Both the position numbers and the translations under genes were made by a program. Below the pieces are notes generated by a model. That model was not told the origin of the DNA. It ran no database searches and saw only the letters and a list, made by a program, of their open reading frames with translations. From Dactylis glomerata (lineage: Eukaryota > Streptophyta > Magnoliopsida > Poales > Poaceae), in the NCBI GenBank assembly GCA_007115705.1, contig QXEO01000821.1, positions 608,884-672,883 of the forward strand: 64,000 bases of DNA. Direction: 5' to 3'. Below, piece by piece: positions 32,799-44,416 of the stretch. Every line of letters starts with the position of its first letter. The first letter of the stretch is position 1.

Positions 32799-35700
32799 TG
32801 ATCGATATGCTAGGAAGAGTGTTCATTCGGACGGGATCTATGATAGCGGCGTCGGGAGTGCGCGTGGTCTCTGGCCTCGTCCAGAGACTAGGCTCGCTTA
32901 GCTTCATCTCCGACAATGCCGACTGTCTCGGTGGCCGGCCTTTCCCCAGGGACGGCCGGATTATGTCTTTCGGTTCCCACAACGTGTACGTGGAGACTGA
33001 GAGTATTTACAGGTATCCGTAGCAGGTGCTGGTGGCGGTGGATCCTTCATCGCATCTGCTGGCTCACCCTAGGCGTAGCGCTCGCCCAGTAGAGTCGGCA
33101 GAGGTGATGATGGCTGGCACTGCCGTGCTGCTAGCAGATGGCGCCGGCAAAGGAGCAGCAACTGCAGATGTTACTCCGGAGAAGGAGAAGGCGAAGAGAA
33201 CAGCCTGTCCGCCGCTGGAGAGGACAGAGAACCTGGAGGGCACTTCCGGCGTGCCGGCTATGGGCTAGCCCCTCATTCCCATCATCAACTAGATTTTGGA
33301 GCCGGTGCAGTCCGGCGATGATCCGAAGCAAACAAAGGAAGTCCTGCAGGGGATGCGTCAGGCCCTCATCAATGAGGCCCTGGCCATGAAGTAGGAGTGG
33401 GAATAGTTCAACCGGAAACTCTGTGAGTATGAGGCTGCCCAAGGTTTTACTCCTGTGGTAACCCGGCCTAGCCAGATAGAGGAAGTTAGAACTAGAGGTA
33501 GAGATCTAAACAATGAACTAGGTAAGGATAGTAGGGCTAAAACTCATAGTGCAACTAGTACTATGCCTAAGGTAATCTATAGCTCACCAGTAAAGAACCT
33601 TAGAGCAGCAGTAGAAGTAGCTAAGAAACTATCTAGTTTATCTGGCAAAGCACTGTGTGAGCAACAAGCCCGGCTTAACCAACTTTCGTCTGAAGCTAGC
33701 AAGCAGTAGGAGGCCTTTAAGAAGGCAAATCTAGGTGCTGGCATATCTCAGTATATTGCATCGGTAGGAGGTGCCGGCGCGAGGTCGAGGGGCCAGGCCT
33801 CGTCCCTGCATCCAAGCGCCCGGCGTGCCGGAAGTGTGACCTCTGGCCGCTAGGACAAGCAGATCCAGATGTATGATCTGGCAATCGCAGGAAAACAAAC
33901 GATGGTTTAGGGGAATGCCGGTCAAGGTGACCGGAATGTCAGCAACAAAAGTGTCGGCCAGAATGTTCTAGCCAGGCAAGGAGCACGCTTGGCCGGTGGT
34001 GGCCAGAATAATAGTGCTGCCTAGCATCAGCAACAGGGCGCCGGATATGCGGTGCAGCAGCAAGGAGGAGGCCTGCCGAGACATCGGGAAGATGATGGAA
34101 ATTCCGCCCTTGCAAGGACGGGATATCAACAACCTCAGCAGCAACAATACCAGCAAGACCAGCAATATGTGCAGTACCAGCCGGAGCAGCAGCAGCAAAA
34201 CATGATTCTGGGCCCAATTGCCTCCCGGCTAGGACCTCAGTCCTTGGCCCCGGATGATGCGTGCTTCAAGCTGGACAGAATTTACCAAACAGAGTTGGTA
34301 GAGAGACAAGGAGCTCCGGGTCCTATGTGCTTTGGACCCCGGATTATGGGTGAGCCGGCACCTTACTATTTTTAGCTTGCGCATGGCGCGAGGACATATA
34401 ACAGCAGTACAAAGTCGGAAGATTGGTTGGAGGACTACTCCACTACAGTAAACATTGCCAGGGGAAACCTCTGGTGGGCGGTGCGTTATGTACCGCAGAT
34501 GCTTGAAGGTCCAGCCAGGATATGGCTGAACAATCTGCTGGCCGAAAGTATCAACGGTTGGATGGATTTTGAAGAGCAGTTTGTGTCCAACTTCACCAGT
34601 ACATACAAGAGACCCAACTGCCCGCAGCAGCTAGCTAACTACCAGCAAGGAGACTACGAGATAGACTGTGACTACCTCACTAGGTGGTGCACATTGCACA
34701 ATTCCTGCAAAGGAGTTGTGGAGCAGCAAGCCATCATGTGGTTCGCTCAGGGGTGCCGGCATGGCACCATGTTATGGCAAAAGCTTCAGATGGAAATGCT
34801 GGCCACATTGGCCGAGACAATCAAGATCGCAGACAGTTATGCATTGGGAGACCCATTGCAGCCCACACTTGCCTCACAAGGTCAGGGGCTGAGCCAGAGG
34901 AACAACAACAATGCCGATGGATCCGGGTAGTTCTATCGCCCCGATAACCGGAACAAGAGAAGAGATGACAGGCCGGATTACCGGTACAGTTTGTCCCAAG
35001 TGGCGGCCGTAGAAGAAGAACAAGGGGGCGCCGGCAGTAGCCAGCGTCCGAGATATGAGGGCTACCAACAGCCTCAGCAACAACTGCAGCAGCAAGCGCA
35101 GCCCTTCCATAAAAAGAATGTCTGGATTAACAAGAATGCTAGCACTGGCGCTGGCCAGAAGAAGTAGTGGCCGAAGTATACAGTGGGTTTGGCCATGGAC
35201 AAGCCCTGTGTGTTCCACACATTTCAGCCAGGTAAGCCGGTGAATCATTTGACCAGGAACTGTTCATGGCTAGATGACATATTGGCAGGCCGTGCAGGTC
35301 CCTTTGGACCAGCTAGGCCACCTGTCCCGGCAGCTCCATCACCGCTGATAAGTGCAAATACAGTTGCAGTCCTGCCCAGGCCGGCTAATCCCGGAAATCA
35401 AGGTAACGCCGGAAATGCCGGCGTAAATCAAGTTGATCAGAGTTATAACCCAGAGTTTTACACCGGCGGCCCTACAACGGGCTGGAATGAGTACAAGGGG
35501 CATGATTAGGGCTACATGGTCTTTGAGACCGAAAGAACAGACAAGCAGAGTTTGTACCAATGGAGTTTGGAGGTAAATGCCGTTATGTCGACAGTTCCGA
35601 AGTTGATGTACTGGTCTGACCAGGCCATTGGATGGGACAGCGCGGATCATTCCAAGATCATGCCAAACCCCAGAGGATATGCGCTGGTGATGGATCCGAC

Positions 35701-35858
35701 ATTTGTCAGGCCGACAAATAACATGAGGTTCAGCAAGGTTCTCATTGACAATGGGAGCAGCATCAATATCATGTACTGGGATACGATGCAAAAGATGGGT
35801 ATCAAGGAAAATATGCTGGAGCCAAGCAAGACGACATTCCATGGCATTGTGCCAGGAC
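32792..35858 (+). pseudogene. gag: gag-protease of element H with 13 in-frame TAG codons
   Basis: One frame runs about 1020 codons without frameshift. Gag features: a Gln-rich region (about 34030-34200), then a Retrotrans_gag domain (MLEGPARIWLNNLLAESING, FEEQFVSNFTSTYKRP) and a modified zinc knuckle (CVFHTFQPGKPVNHLTRNC). Protease: SKVLIDNGSSINIMYWDTM, with DNG for DTG. Stops are TAG at 33020, 33266, 33290, 33392, 33404, 33707, 33851, 33908, 34022, 34373, 34928, 35165 and 35507; there is no TAA or TGA in frame. Most sit where Gln is expected. A one-base deletion near 35858, before APMGKIRIDV, ends the frame. Confidence 0.88.
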
Positions 35859-36618
35859 TTTATGTGCGCCGATGGGCAAAATTCGGATAGATGTCATATT
35901 TGGCAACCGGGATAACTGCAGGGTGGAGAACCTCATGTTCGAGGTGGTGGATCTGGACAGTCCTTACCATGCATTGCTGGGCAGGCCGGCATTGGCGAAA
36001 TTCATGGTCTCTATGCATGTGGCATATCTGAAGATGAAGATGTTGGGGCCTAGAGGAGTGATTACCATCATTGGTGATTACAAGCGCTCGATGGCGTGTG
36101 CCACGGCTGGATCTAATCTGGCCAAGACTCTGATCATAGCAGAGGAAAAGAAGAGGCTTAAGCGAGCGGTGGAGATTGTTGAAATGGTTGTGGCCAGCAA
36201 ACCTTTGCCGGGCATGACAAACCCGAATGGTACCACTTCCTTCCAAGTGGCCAAGGAGGTGAAGAAAGTTGCTCTGGATGAGCTTTTCCTGGAGCGCCAT
36301 GCCCTCATCAGTGCCGGTTTGGATCGGCTTCCTCCATGAGAATCGGGATATCTTTGCATGGTCCACTTCAGACCTACAAGGTGTGCCAAGGGAGCTGGCT
36401 AAGCACGCATTGCATGTAAGGCCGGATGCTAAACCAGTGAAGCAGCCACTCCGATCGTTTGCGGATGATAGGAGGAAATCAATTTGGGAGGAAGTAGCCA
36501 GTCTCCTAGCTACCGGCTTTATCATGGAAGTACTGCATCTGGATTGGCTGTCTAATCCGGTCATGGTGGAGAAGAAAAAGGATGAGCCCCCTATAGTCAA
36601 GATATGGTGGATGTGTGT
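35859..36618 (+). pseudogene. pol: Protease C-terminus and RT N-terminus of element H
   Basis: After the frameshift: MGKIRIDVIFGNRDNCRVEN and YHALLGRPALAKFMVS (protease tail), then a second frameshift near 36320 and the pre-RT block FLHENRDIFAWSTSDLQGVP with RPDAKPVKQPLR. The frame runs into the insertion at 36618 and continues in phase at 40437, so removing the solo LTR reunites the RT. Confidence 0.85.
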
Positions 36619-39600
36619 TGTAACGACCCAGAAAAAAAACCCCTTATATTAGAATTGTTTGTTATTTTCTTTTTGTGCATCTTCATGATGTCATGCATCA
36701 TCATGCATATCTCACCTTGCAAGTTTTTGTTAAATCTAAAATTATTTGGCTTAAAATCTATTTTTATTATTTGGCTCATATGATCTTATAAAACCCTCCT
36801 CCTTTTTCTTATTTGAGCTAATGCTAACCAAACAAAAATATTTGTGCGACTTTGAAAATTATTTTGAATCAAAATCAAGTTTCTGATAATTGTTATGCAA
36901 AACATTCCTTCTCTTATTATGTCATTTCTCTTCATCTTCTTTCTATCTGTTTCTGAATTTCTTAAACAACCAGCTCTTTTCCTTCCTCACCGTTTCATCC
37001 TAGCTGGGTCATTCCCCACTCTGAAGCCCAAGACGGCCTACCCAAGCAGCCCAGTAAACTAGCTTCATCATCGATCTGTCGTCTTCCTCATGTGGTCACG
37101 AGGAGAGCATGAGCTCCTCTGCACCTTTTCAACCACTCCGCCTCCACTTTTCCCTTCCACAAGATCCCCACCGAGGCGCCTCCCTGTGAACCCTAGTCTT
37201 CCCTGCTTCTCCCTCCCTAGCGCCGCCACCCCTCCTCCCCTTCTTGGTCGCCCTTCTCTGCAAGTGTTCGAGCCAGAAACAAAACTAATGACCACCGCCA
37301 CCATGGTCGATGACGCGCCGCCGTTGCAGTGCACCCGCCACCAAGTCGATGCATCCTGGAGCTCTGCATAGTTGATTGCATCATCTCCGTTCACGGAATC
37401 GAGCCAAGACCGACTACAGCGACCGGTGCATCCTTTTCTTCCTCCCTGGATACCGGCGAAATCCGGCCGCTCCGGCCCTCCTTCGGCCTCTCTGAGCATG
37501 CTCGAGGCCTCCTGGTGAACCCGTGCTCCTTTTCCCACTCTTCCACTTCCGTTTTGTGTCCTCACCGTCGCTGTTCTATTTGTCCGAGGTTGACTCCACC
37601 ATGTACGAGAGCTCCAGAGCTTGTCCGCGCTGCCGTTTGATCCTCTTCGACTCCGAACGCTCGTCATCGACTCCATGAATACCACTTTGCTTCCCAGGCC
37701 ATGTAGCACCATCCGTGCTGGTCACCATCTCTGGATCGAGCTTCCCTGTGAGGCTCGCTGTTCCTCGTCTTCATTCATCCGAGATCCGCTTCATCTCTGT
37801 CCGCCTCTGTCAATGACGACCGCCTCCAGACACCGCCTTGCTACCTTCAAAAGATAGCGCTCCCACTCTTTAACGAGATCTGATCCTATCACAGCTGGTT
37901 AGTTCCTTGTCCTAGTTGTGCAGGTTCAGAGTTCGAATCCATGTTCAGGCAACAAGCCAACCCTTTTTTTTATCTTTTTTGTTTGTTCAGATCCGGTCAC
38001 AGATGGGCCTCGGCCCAGGTGTTGCCAGCCTTCCTCTTCACCCGGCATAGCAGGTAGCAGTTCGCTGCTCAGATCCGTCCCATCCCAACTATTTCTGGTT
38101 TTTTTTCCTCCAAAGTTCCTGCAAATACGCAAAACTTGTTAAATTCATATCTTTCAAATCGTATCTCGAAATGAAAAGTGTTTTATATGAAATTTTATCA
38201 GAAAAATGTGTAGAATCTGAATATGCCATTCATATACTTGTTTGCATCTTGCATCATATCATGACGTGATAGTTTGCTTTACACCTAATAAGTAGCATAT
38301 GGGGTAATTGGGAAGTACCATATATGGTTTCCCCACTTCATTTAATTTTGCGTAGCTCACCCATGTCTTGCCTTTGCTATGTTAATCAACATTTAAATTG
38401 CCGGGTAGTAAAACAACTTCAACCTAATATGTGTGTCGGGATTCCGATTCCGCTTAATTTGGATAGGTTGCATTGCATCATAATTGCCATGTCATGCATG
38501 CATTCACATGCTCATGCTGATTCTTTTGCCGTAGTAGTAAGTATTGCATTCGTTGTTTGTTGTAGCATTTTGCTTCATTCCGGATAGGATGATTCATGGT
38601 GATGTGAGGAACGACAAGTTTTTCGGGTGTTCTTCGACCATATTTTCAGGCGAGCCCTTTTCTCTCTACCCATTTCACACTTTTGCTCTCGCTAGCTCTA
38701 TATTCCAGCCTTGTGTCGCGATGCTTTGTTCGAGTCACGTGTCCTATCCACCTGTTACCCAAAGCAAAGCCATAGAACCTTCCATATAAATCCTATTAAC
38801 CGTATGCTTGTTGTTTGAGTTGGCCTTGCGAGTCGTAGGCATCTTCAGGTTGTTGGAGTTGTTTTATCTTATTGGGTTGGAAAGTTATCACCTGCTCTAC
38901 TTTATGGATATTTGTTGTTGGAGATACTCATGGCTTACTTTAATGTTAATAATTAAAATTGAATTAAGCAGAGGCATCGGTGAGTCATTTTGCTAGTTTT
39001 ACGATGGCTCACTTGTGTCCCCTAGGAGCCCGAGATCGCATGAACTATTCTAAGACTGAGCGCTCTAACCATATGTGGGTATGTTTACGGGCCTCCCCTT
39101 GATCACTGCCGGAATCTACATACTTGTCCAGTGGCCACAACTAGTTCGCGGTGTTTCCATTTGGTTCTTTAAATTTGCGGGCGTGCACACTATCTCTTAT
39201 TTGTCACTACTGTATTTTATACCCTTGGGGAAGCCGTTGTGCCTTGTAGCCCCATTTTGCTTCTGTGCACGCTCGTACAAGTGGGGTACGTTTGCTAAGC
39301 GATTTCCAAAAGAGCACTGAGTCTTTGGTTATCCCATTTGTGGCTTTGAACCAAAGAACATCTCCTAGGAATTCAACCTAGCCGTAGACTCAAACTACTA
39401 GGTCCGTCTCAGAGATTCGGCTGGACTCTTGGAACGGGTTAAACTTAGTTAGGTGGCTTCCTGGACTTGTTTGTAGTGAAGGAGAGTGCAAGTCGTTACT
39501 ATCCTAATGGCGCACCTATTTTTATTAAGGGTGTGAGACTTGCCTGAAGGATTGTTCGAGCGTATGGGTACATTTGGGCACCCCTGCAGGGTTAAATCTT

Positions 39601-40431
39601 TTCGAAAAGCTGTGTCCGTGGTTATGGACAACTTGGAGCTGCACTACTCGATCATAGAATAACTTACACCTGCTATTTCCATATTAATAAACTTGTGTAG
39701 TAAGATAGCACAACTACAACAACAAACCTGCAATAAAACTTGTTAACCGTGTGAGTGCCTTTGATATTGCTTCTTCATGTGGGTGCGATGAGGTGATTCA
39801 TTGGCTGGGTTATGTTTGCTACTAGTATCTAGTTGGTTACTTTTATGCGCTCTCTTATCTTATCTATTTAGATGAATGTTGTAGTTTGTCTCTGTAGTAT
39901 GATTCTTTTGTTGCCGCTAAGTCCACCATATAGCCCGTAGGCGAGCACAGCTGAATTCTAGTCTCGCGAGTACGTGCCTCGGTACTCACCCTCATTTTTT
40001 CCCTTTTTCTCTTTCTCCCTCCTTGTTCGGCAACCATTGGCCCGACGATTTTGACAGGTATGGGAGTGCCGACGTTAGCAAGGTTACCCTTCTAGCTTGG
40101 CCTGGGCAGGGTTATGGATACCATAGTTTATCTTTAGGCCTCTTAGGCCCATTTGTATTCTTATCCATACCCGGATGCTATTTTGCTTTATGTATGATTT
40201 GGATCTTTGTATGTATATTTGGATTCTTGACTCATGGAGTCTTCGTGATTATATTATATTCTTTTGTGGGTTCCATCGTGAACTTGTGTAACTATTGCTA
40301 CTCGATTCCACCCGCATCGCGTGCACGCTGCGACGTGCATGAGGCGCTTGGTGGTGCGTTTCCAAAGCGACATCATGTAGATTGTGGCTTAATCGCTATA
40401 ATCTGCAAGGTGCCGATTTTGGGGCGTTACA
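36619..40431. mobile_element. Solo LTR, about 3.8 kb, inserted in the RT gene of H
   Basis: Ends TGTAACGACCC...GGGGCGTTACA with perfect target duplication TGTGT (36614-36618 and 40432-40436). No primer site, polypurine tract, gag or pol inside, and no second LTR. Length and ends resemble long LTRs of the Del/Tekay chromovirus group; lineage is inferred from ends only. The interior includes a C/T-rich stretch (about 37080-37850) with several chance ORFs on both strands that I do not credit as genes. Confidence 0.82.
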
Positions 40432-40436
40432 TGTGT

Positions 40437-42144
40437 TGATTACACAAACTTGAATAAGGCATGTCCCAAAGATCCATTCCCGCTCCCTCGGATCGATCAA
40501 GTGATTGATTCCACAGCCAGATGTGAACTATTGTCATTTGTAGATGCCTACTCTGGTTTCCACCAGATCCCTTTGTATCAGCTGAATCAAATAAAAACAT
40601 CCTTTATTACCCCGTACGGGGCTTATTGCTATCTCACTATGCCGTTCGATTTAAGAAATGCCGGTGCAACTTACCAAAGATACATGCAAAAGTGTTTGCA
40701 TGATCAGATAGATAAAAATGTGCAGGTATATGTCGACGATGTCGTCATAAAAACCAAGGAAAGCCAGACTCTCATAGATGACCGCCGGGAGACCTTTGCA
40801 AATCTGAGGAGATTTCGGATGAAGTTAAATCCGGCTAAGTGCACCTTTGGTGTACCGACGGGCAAGTTGCTAGGATTCCTTGTCTCAAGCCGGGGTATTG
40901 AAGTAAATCCTGGCAAGATCTATTCCATAGAGAGAATGAAGCCGCTGGAAAACCTGAAATAAGTACAGAAGTTCACTGGATGTCTCACATCCCTGAGCCG
41001 TTTCATAAGTCGGCTAGGAGAAAAAGCTTTGCCATTACATTAGTTGATGAAGAAGTCCGACACATTTGTCTGGACGACGCAAGCAGATGCAGCTTTCAAG
41101 GAGTTGAAGCAGATGCTATCAATAGCGCCGGTGTTGGCATCTCCCATGCCGAAGGAGCCGATGTTGCTCTATATAGCAGCGACGAACAGAGTTGTCAGTG
41201 CAGTGGTGGTAGTGGAGTGAGAGGAAGGTGGCAAAACCGTGCAGCGGCCGGTATATTATTTAAGTAAAGTCCTTTCCACCTCGAAGCAAAACTACCCTCA
41301 TTATCAGAAGATGACATATGGTGTCTATATGGCGGCCAAGAAGCTCAAGCATTACTTCCAGGAGCACCCAATCCGGGTAGTGGCCGAGGCCCCTATCTCA
41401 GAAATCATAAGCAACAAAGATGCCAGTGGTCGGATAGCCAAGTGGGTAATAGATCTTTTACCATATACACCTCAGTATGATAAAAGGGATACAATCAAGT
41501 CCTAGGTGTTGGCTGATTTCTTTATTAATTGGGCCGAGATACAGTATGAGCCGCCCTTGCCAGATGCAAATTATTGGAGAATGCATTTTGATGGGTCCAA
41601 GACAATACATGGTTTGGGTGTCGGCATAGTTCTTACTTCACCCAAGAATGACCAGTTAAGATATGTTCTGCAGATCCACTTTGCTGCTTCGAACAATGTG
41701 GCGGAGTATGAGGCACTTGTGCATGGCCTGAAGGTGTCCAAGGATAAAGGCATCCGCTGGATTATGTGTTTCAGTGATTCGAATCTGGTGATTCAGCAGT
41801 GCTCCGGCATATGGGATGCGCATGATGCAAACATGGGATCCTATCGTTTCTTGGTGCAGCAAATGAGTGGCTACTTCGAAGGTTGTGAGTTTCGGCATGT
41901 CCCCTGGGCTCAGAATGAAGCGGCCGACACATTGTCCAAGTTGGGATCTTCCAGAGAATCAATCCTACCTGGCATTTCGCTGGAGCATTTGAGGAAGCCA
42001 TCGATCAAACCCTCGCCAGAATCTTCATCCATATATGTTCCGCTGAGCCCAGAAGAAGCAGTGCCAATGGACATAGATGCCGGCGCCAGTTCAGATAACC
42101 CGGGGACTGCTCTCTCAGTTCCGGGACTGGGCCGGCATACGTGA
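40437..42144 (+). pseudogene. pol: Reverse transcriptase and RNase H of element H
   Basis: RT motifs: YTNLNKACPKDPFPLPRIDQ, FVDAYSGFHQI, catalytic YVDDVVIKT, and KLLGFLVSSRGIEVNP. RNase H follows (PVYYLSKVL), then a second archaeal-type RNase H with acidic residues in MHFDGSK, VAEYEALVHG, FSDSNLVIQ and NEAADTLSK. This dual RNase H layout is diagnostic of the Tat lineage. In-frame stops: TAA 40960, TAG 41041, TGA 41218, TAG 41503; the two TAG fit CAG to TAG. A frameshift near 42110 precedes the point where D inserted. Confidence 0.88.
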
Positions 42145-42364
42145 TGACTGCTGTGTTCCGGAGCAAAAGCAAAGGCAAGGGCAAAATGTATTAGGAGGTT
42201 GTTCCAGCATACCCGGGGAGTGCTCCGGTGCACCCGGGGACTGCTCTCTCAGTCCCGAGGACTTTGCAGCCCATGGAGATCAATTATGTGTAGATCAACT
42301 AGTGTTCATTGCCAGGGAAGTGCCCTCATGGGCATGACTGATCATGGATTTCATGGTTGATGGC

Positions 42365-43274
42365 TGTCGATGGATTTCGTGTCGCAAGAACACGGGGTAC
42401 CACGCGACGGACCCAAAGATTCGAACGAAGGGGCCTAAACGTGTGGGATCTAGGATCACCGCGAAGCACGGTGATGGAAGCCTCGAGTTGTTGAACGCGC
42501 TATGCACTGCAGAGAGAGACGCCGAGTCTTACCCAGGTTCAGGGCCCTCGTGGTGAGGTAAAACCCCTACTTCCTGCCTTCTTGTATTGCAACGCGACAC
42601 CTCGCGAGGAGTACAAGGTCTTGGTTACAAAGCTCTAGCTGGCCAGAGGTTGAAGAACCTGCATGCCCAGCTAGCAGCCTGAAGAAGATGTAGATCCGAT
42701 CCCCTCTAAGGGGTGGCCTCCCCCTCCTTTTATAGCGCCAAGGTCCTCCTTCCCCTTATCTTCTTGGGGAAGGGGTTGCCACACACGGCCAAGGAGGGAG
42801 GACAGCTGTAGACTCTATTCTTCTATGGACGTAGTCTTCGTAGAGTAGCGGCGCCGGTCCACCGGAGTGGGTGGAGGAAGCTGACGTCTTCCCCTGGCGC
42901 CCTGCACCATCCACGCTATTTTTAGGGGGGTGGCCAACAACCACTGTGCTGCTTTGGGCAGGCACAGCGAAAGTTGGTCTCCTCCCTGTCGGGGGTAGCG
43001 TGGGCGGTACGTGGTCTTCTGCCCATTGTCTTCTTGCTCTGCACGCAAACGTGCCGAGCTGACGTGGGCGTGCTTCCTCTCCTCACTAGCAGGGGCTCGT
43101 GAGGAGGTCTTCTGGTCCTTAGCAGTTTTGGTCGTCGTTCTCCTCACGAGGCGCCTCCTCGTGAGGGTCTTCTCCGTAGCTTGGGTTGTTGCCTTACCCC
43201 TGGGCTGAAGATGGGCCGATGACGGGGCCCAGGAGCAGGTGGACCGGGATACCCCGGTATCCAGAACACCGACA
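42365..43274 (-). repeat. 3' LTR of element D (910 bp)
   Basis: Plus-strand ends TGTCGATGGATTTCGTGTCG...AACACCGACA. TATA box CTATAAAAGG on the minus strand near 42727-42736. The inner neighbour GTAGCCCCCGGGAG is the complement of a purine-rich priming tract. Confidence 0.92.
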
Positions 43275-43572
43275 GTAGCCCCCGGGAGCCCGGCCCACGA
43301 ACGTGCCCTCTTGAGGGAGCGAAGGGCCGGGGGCCCCAGAAGCTGCTGGGCCCTCCAATGGCACGCATCAACTGCGTGGTCAGAGGACCATGTGAAGAGG
43401 CAGAGGCTGCGGATGCGTGGCGCGGCCGCAGCTGGCGAGACGAAACGACGGGCGACGCTGCAGTCTCTGAGGCGTCAAACCATCATAATGATGCGTCGCT
43501 TGACTGCGGAGCGCTGCGCCAACGCTTCGATTCCCGCGCAGGGATTTGACGCATCGACGCCGGACGCCCCCC

Positions 43573-43580
43573 TTAAATAG
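43573..43580 (+). promoter_or_regulatory. TATA-like box of the antisense B3 gene of D
   Basis: TTAAATAG lies 72 nt upstream of the ATG at 43652, giving room for a ~45-nt 5' UTR. The E copy keeps a TATA-like TTTAAATG in the same place. Confidence 0.5.
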
Positions 43581-43651
43581 ATCCTCCTCGAGACCTCCGG
43601 CACTTCACCTCCTTCCTCCAGTGCCATTTATGCTTCCCTGCCACTGAGCTC

Positions 43652-44416
43652 ATGGATCCTTCCAACTCCTCCGCTGCCACTGGATCGAGCTCTGGAGCGA
43701 AACGCCGCGGACGCCCCCCGGGCAGCGGGAATAAGGCGAAGATCCCAGCCCGATGGACGCCCGGCGCCGGCGGCCCCCTTCGCATTGACGCGCCGAGGCA
43801 GGACAAGGCGAGCCGCGCCGCCTCAGGGGCCTCCGGCGCTCTGACCCTTAGGGGTCCTGCAGCTGGCGGTGCCCTGAACTCGCCGTCGCCACTGGCGGCG
43901 GCGCCTGCTCCCTGTGCTCCGGGGAGCATCGACCGGGCGCTCCGGGAGGTGGCGGCCGCCCTGGGCCCTCTTCCTCCTGCTGCAGATCCTCCGGCTCCGC
44001 CGGAGAACGGAGTGGTTGCCACTCCGCGCCACCTGGCGGCGGCAATGTTGGGGCCCCTCAGTAGCCCGGGGTCTCGCTTCCTGGAGCTCCTTGTCGTCAT
44101 CGACGCCCCGGGCTTCAACTCCCTTTGGCTGCCCGACGCAGTCCGGAGGGTGGTTTACGCCCCCGGCGTGGCCGCCGGGGAGATTGCCCTGGGGGAGCAG
44201 AGCAGGCCAGATCTCTTCTGTCCTGTGGACATCCTCCTCGGAGTGGGCGGCAACGCCGTCCTCTCCGGCCGCTGGAGGGCCTTCGCCCTCGGCCATCGCC
44301 TCCGCGTCGGCGACCACCTCGTCTTCCGCTTCAAGCTGGGGACGCTGGAGGCTACGGTGCGGATCTTCACCGCCGGTGGCGTCCGCCGCACCTACCCCCA
44401 GCCCGCGGCGCAGTGA
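43652..44416 (+). CDS. Antisense AT-hook plus B3-like DNA-binding protein carried by element D
   Basis: An intact 254-residue ORF opposite to gag-pol, between integrase and the 3' LTR. Residues 17-29 (AKRRGRPPGSGNK) contain the GRP core of an AT-hook. Residues 45-140 are Ala/Pro-rich linker. Residues ~143-240 fit a plant B3 fold: FLELLVV, LWLPDAVRRVV, then the end block W-R-A-F...HRLRVGDHLVFRF and VRIF. B3 domains bind specific DNA in plant transcription factors such as the REM group, so a nuclear DNA-binding role is inferred. Codon use is GC-rich. A broken homologue is in E. It is unlikely to be a host gene, because both copies occupy the same slot of an LTR element. Confidence 0.72.
   Translation: MDPSNSSAATGSSSGAKRRGRPPGSGNKAKIPARWTPGAGGPLRIDAPRQDKASRAASGASGALTLRGPAAGGALNSPSPLAAAPAPCAPGSIDRALREVAAALGPLPPAADPPAPPENGVVATPRHLAAAMLGPLSSPGSRFLELLVVIDAPGFNSLWLPDAVRRVVYAPGVAAGEIALGEQSRPDLFCPVDILLGVGGNAVLSGRWRAFALGHRLRVGDHLVFRFKLGTLEATVRIFTAGGVRRTYPQPAAQ

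Noticed and set aside
33020..35509. Stop-codon reassignment or programmed TAG readthrough in H
   Set aside because: No known nuclear TAG reassignment in grasses, thirteen successive readthroughs would be ineffective, CAG remains common in the same frame, and other stops and frameshifts are present in pol.
37068..37712. 214-codon minus-strand ORF and overlapping plus-strand ORFs in the solo LTR
   Set aside because: No recognisable domain, C/T-rich composition that lowers stop frequency, several competing frames, and location wholly inside an LTR.
43652..44416. B3-like ORF as an ordinary host gene that an element landed beside
   Set aside because: It lies between D's integrase and 3' LTR, inside the ATGGC target duplications, and E has the homologue in the same position.
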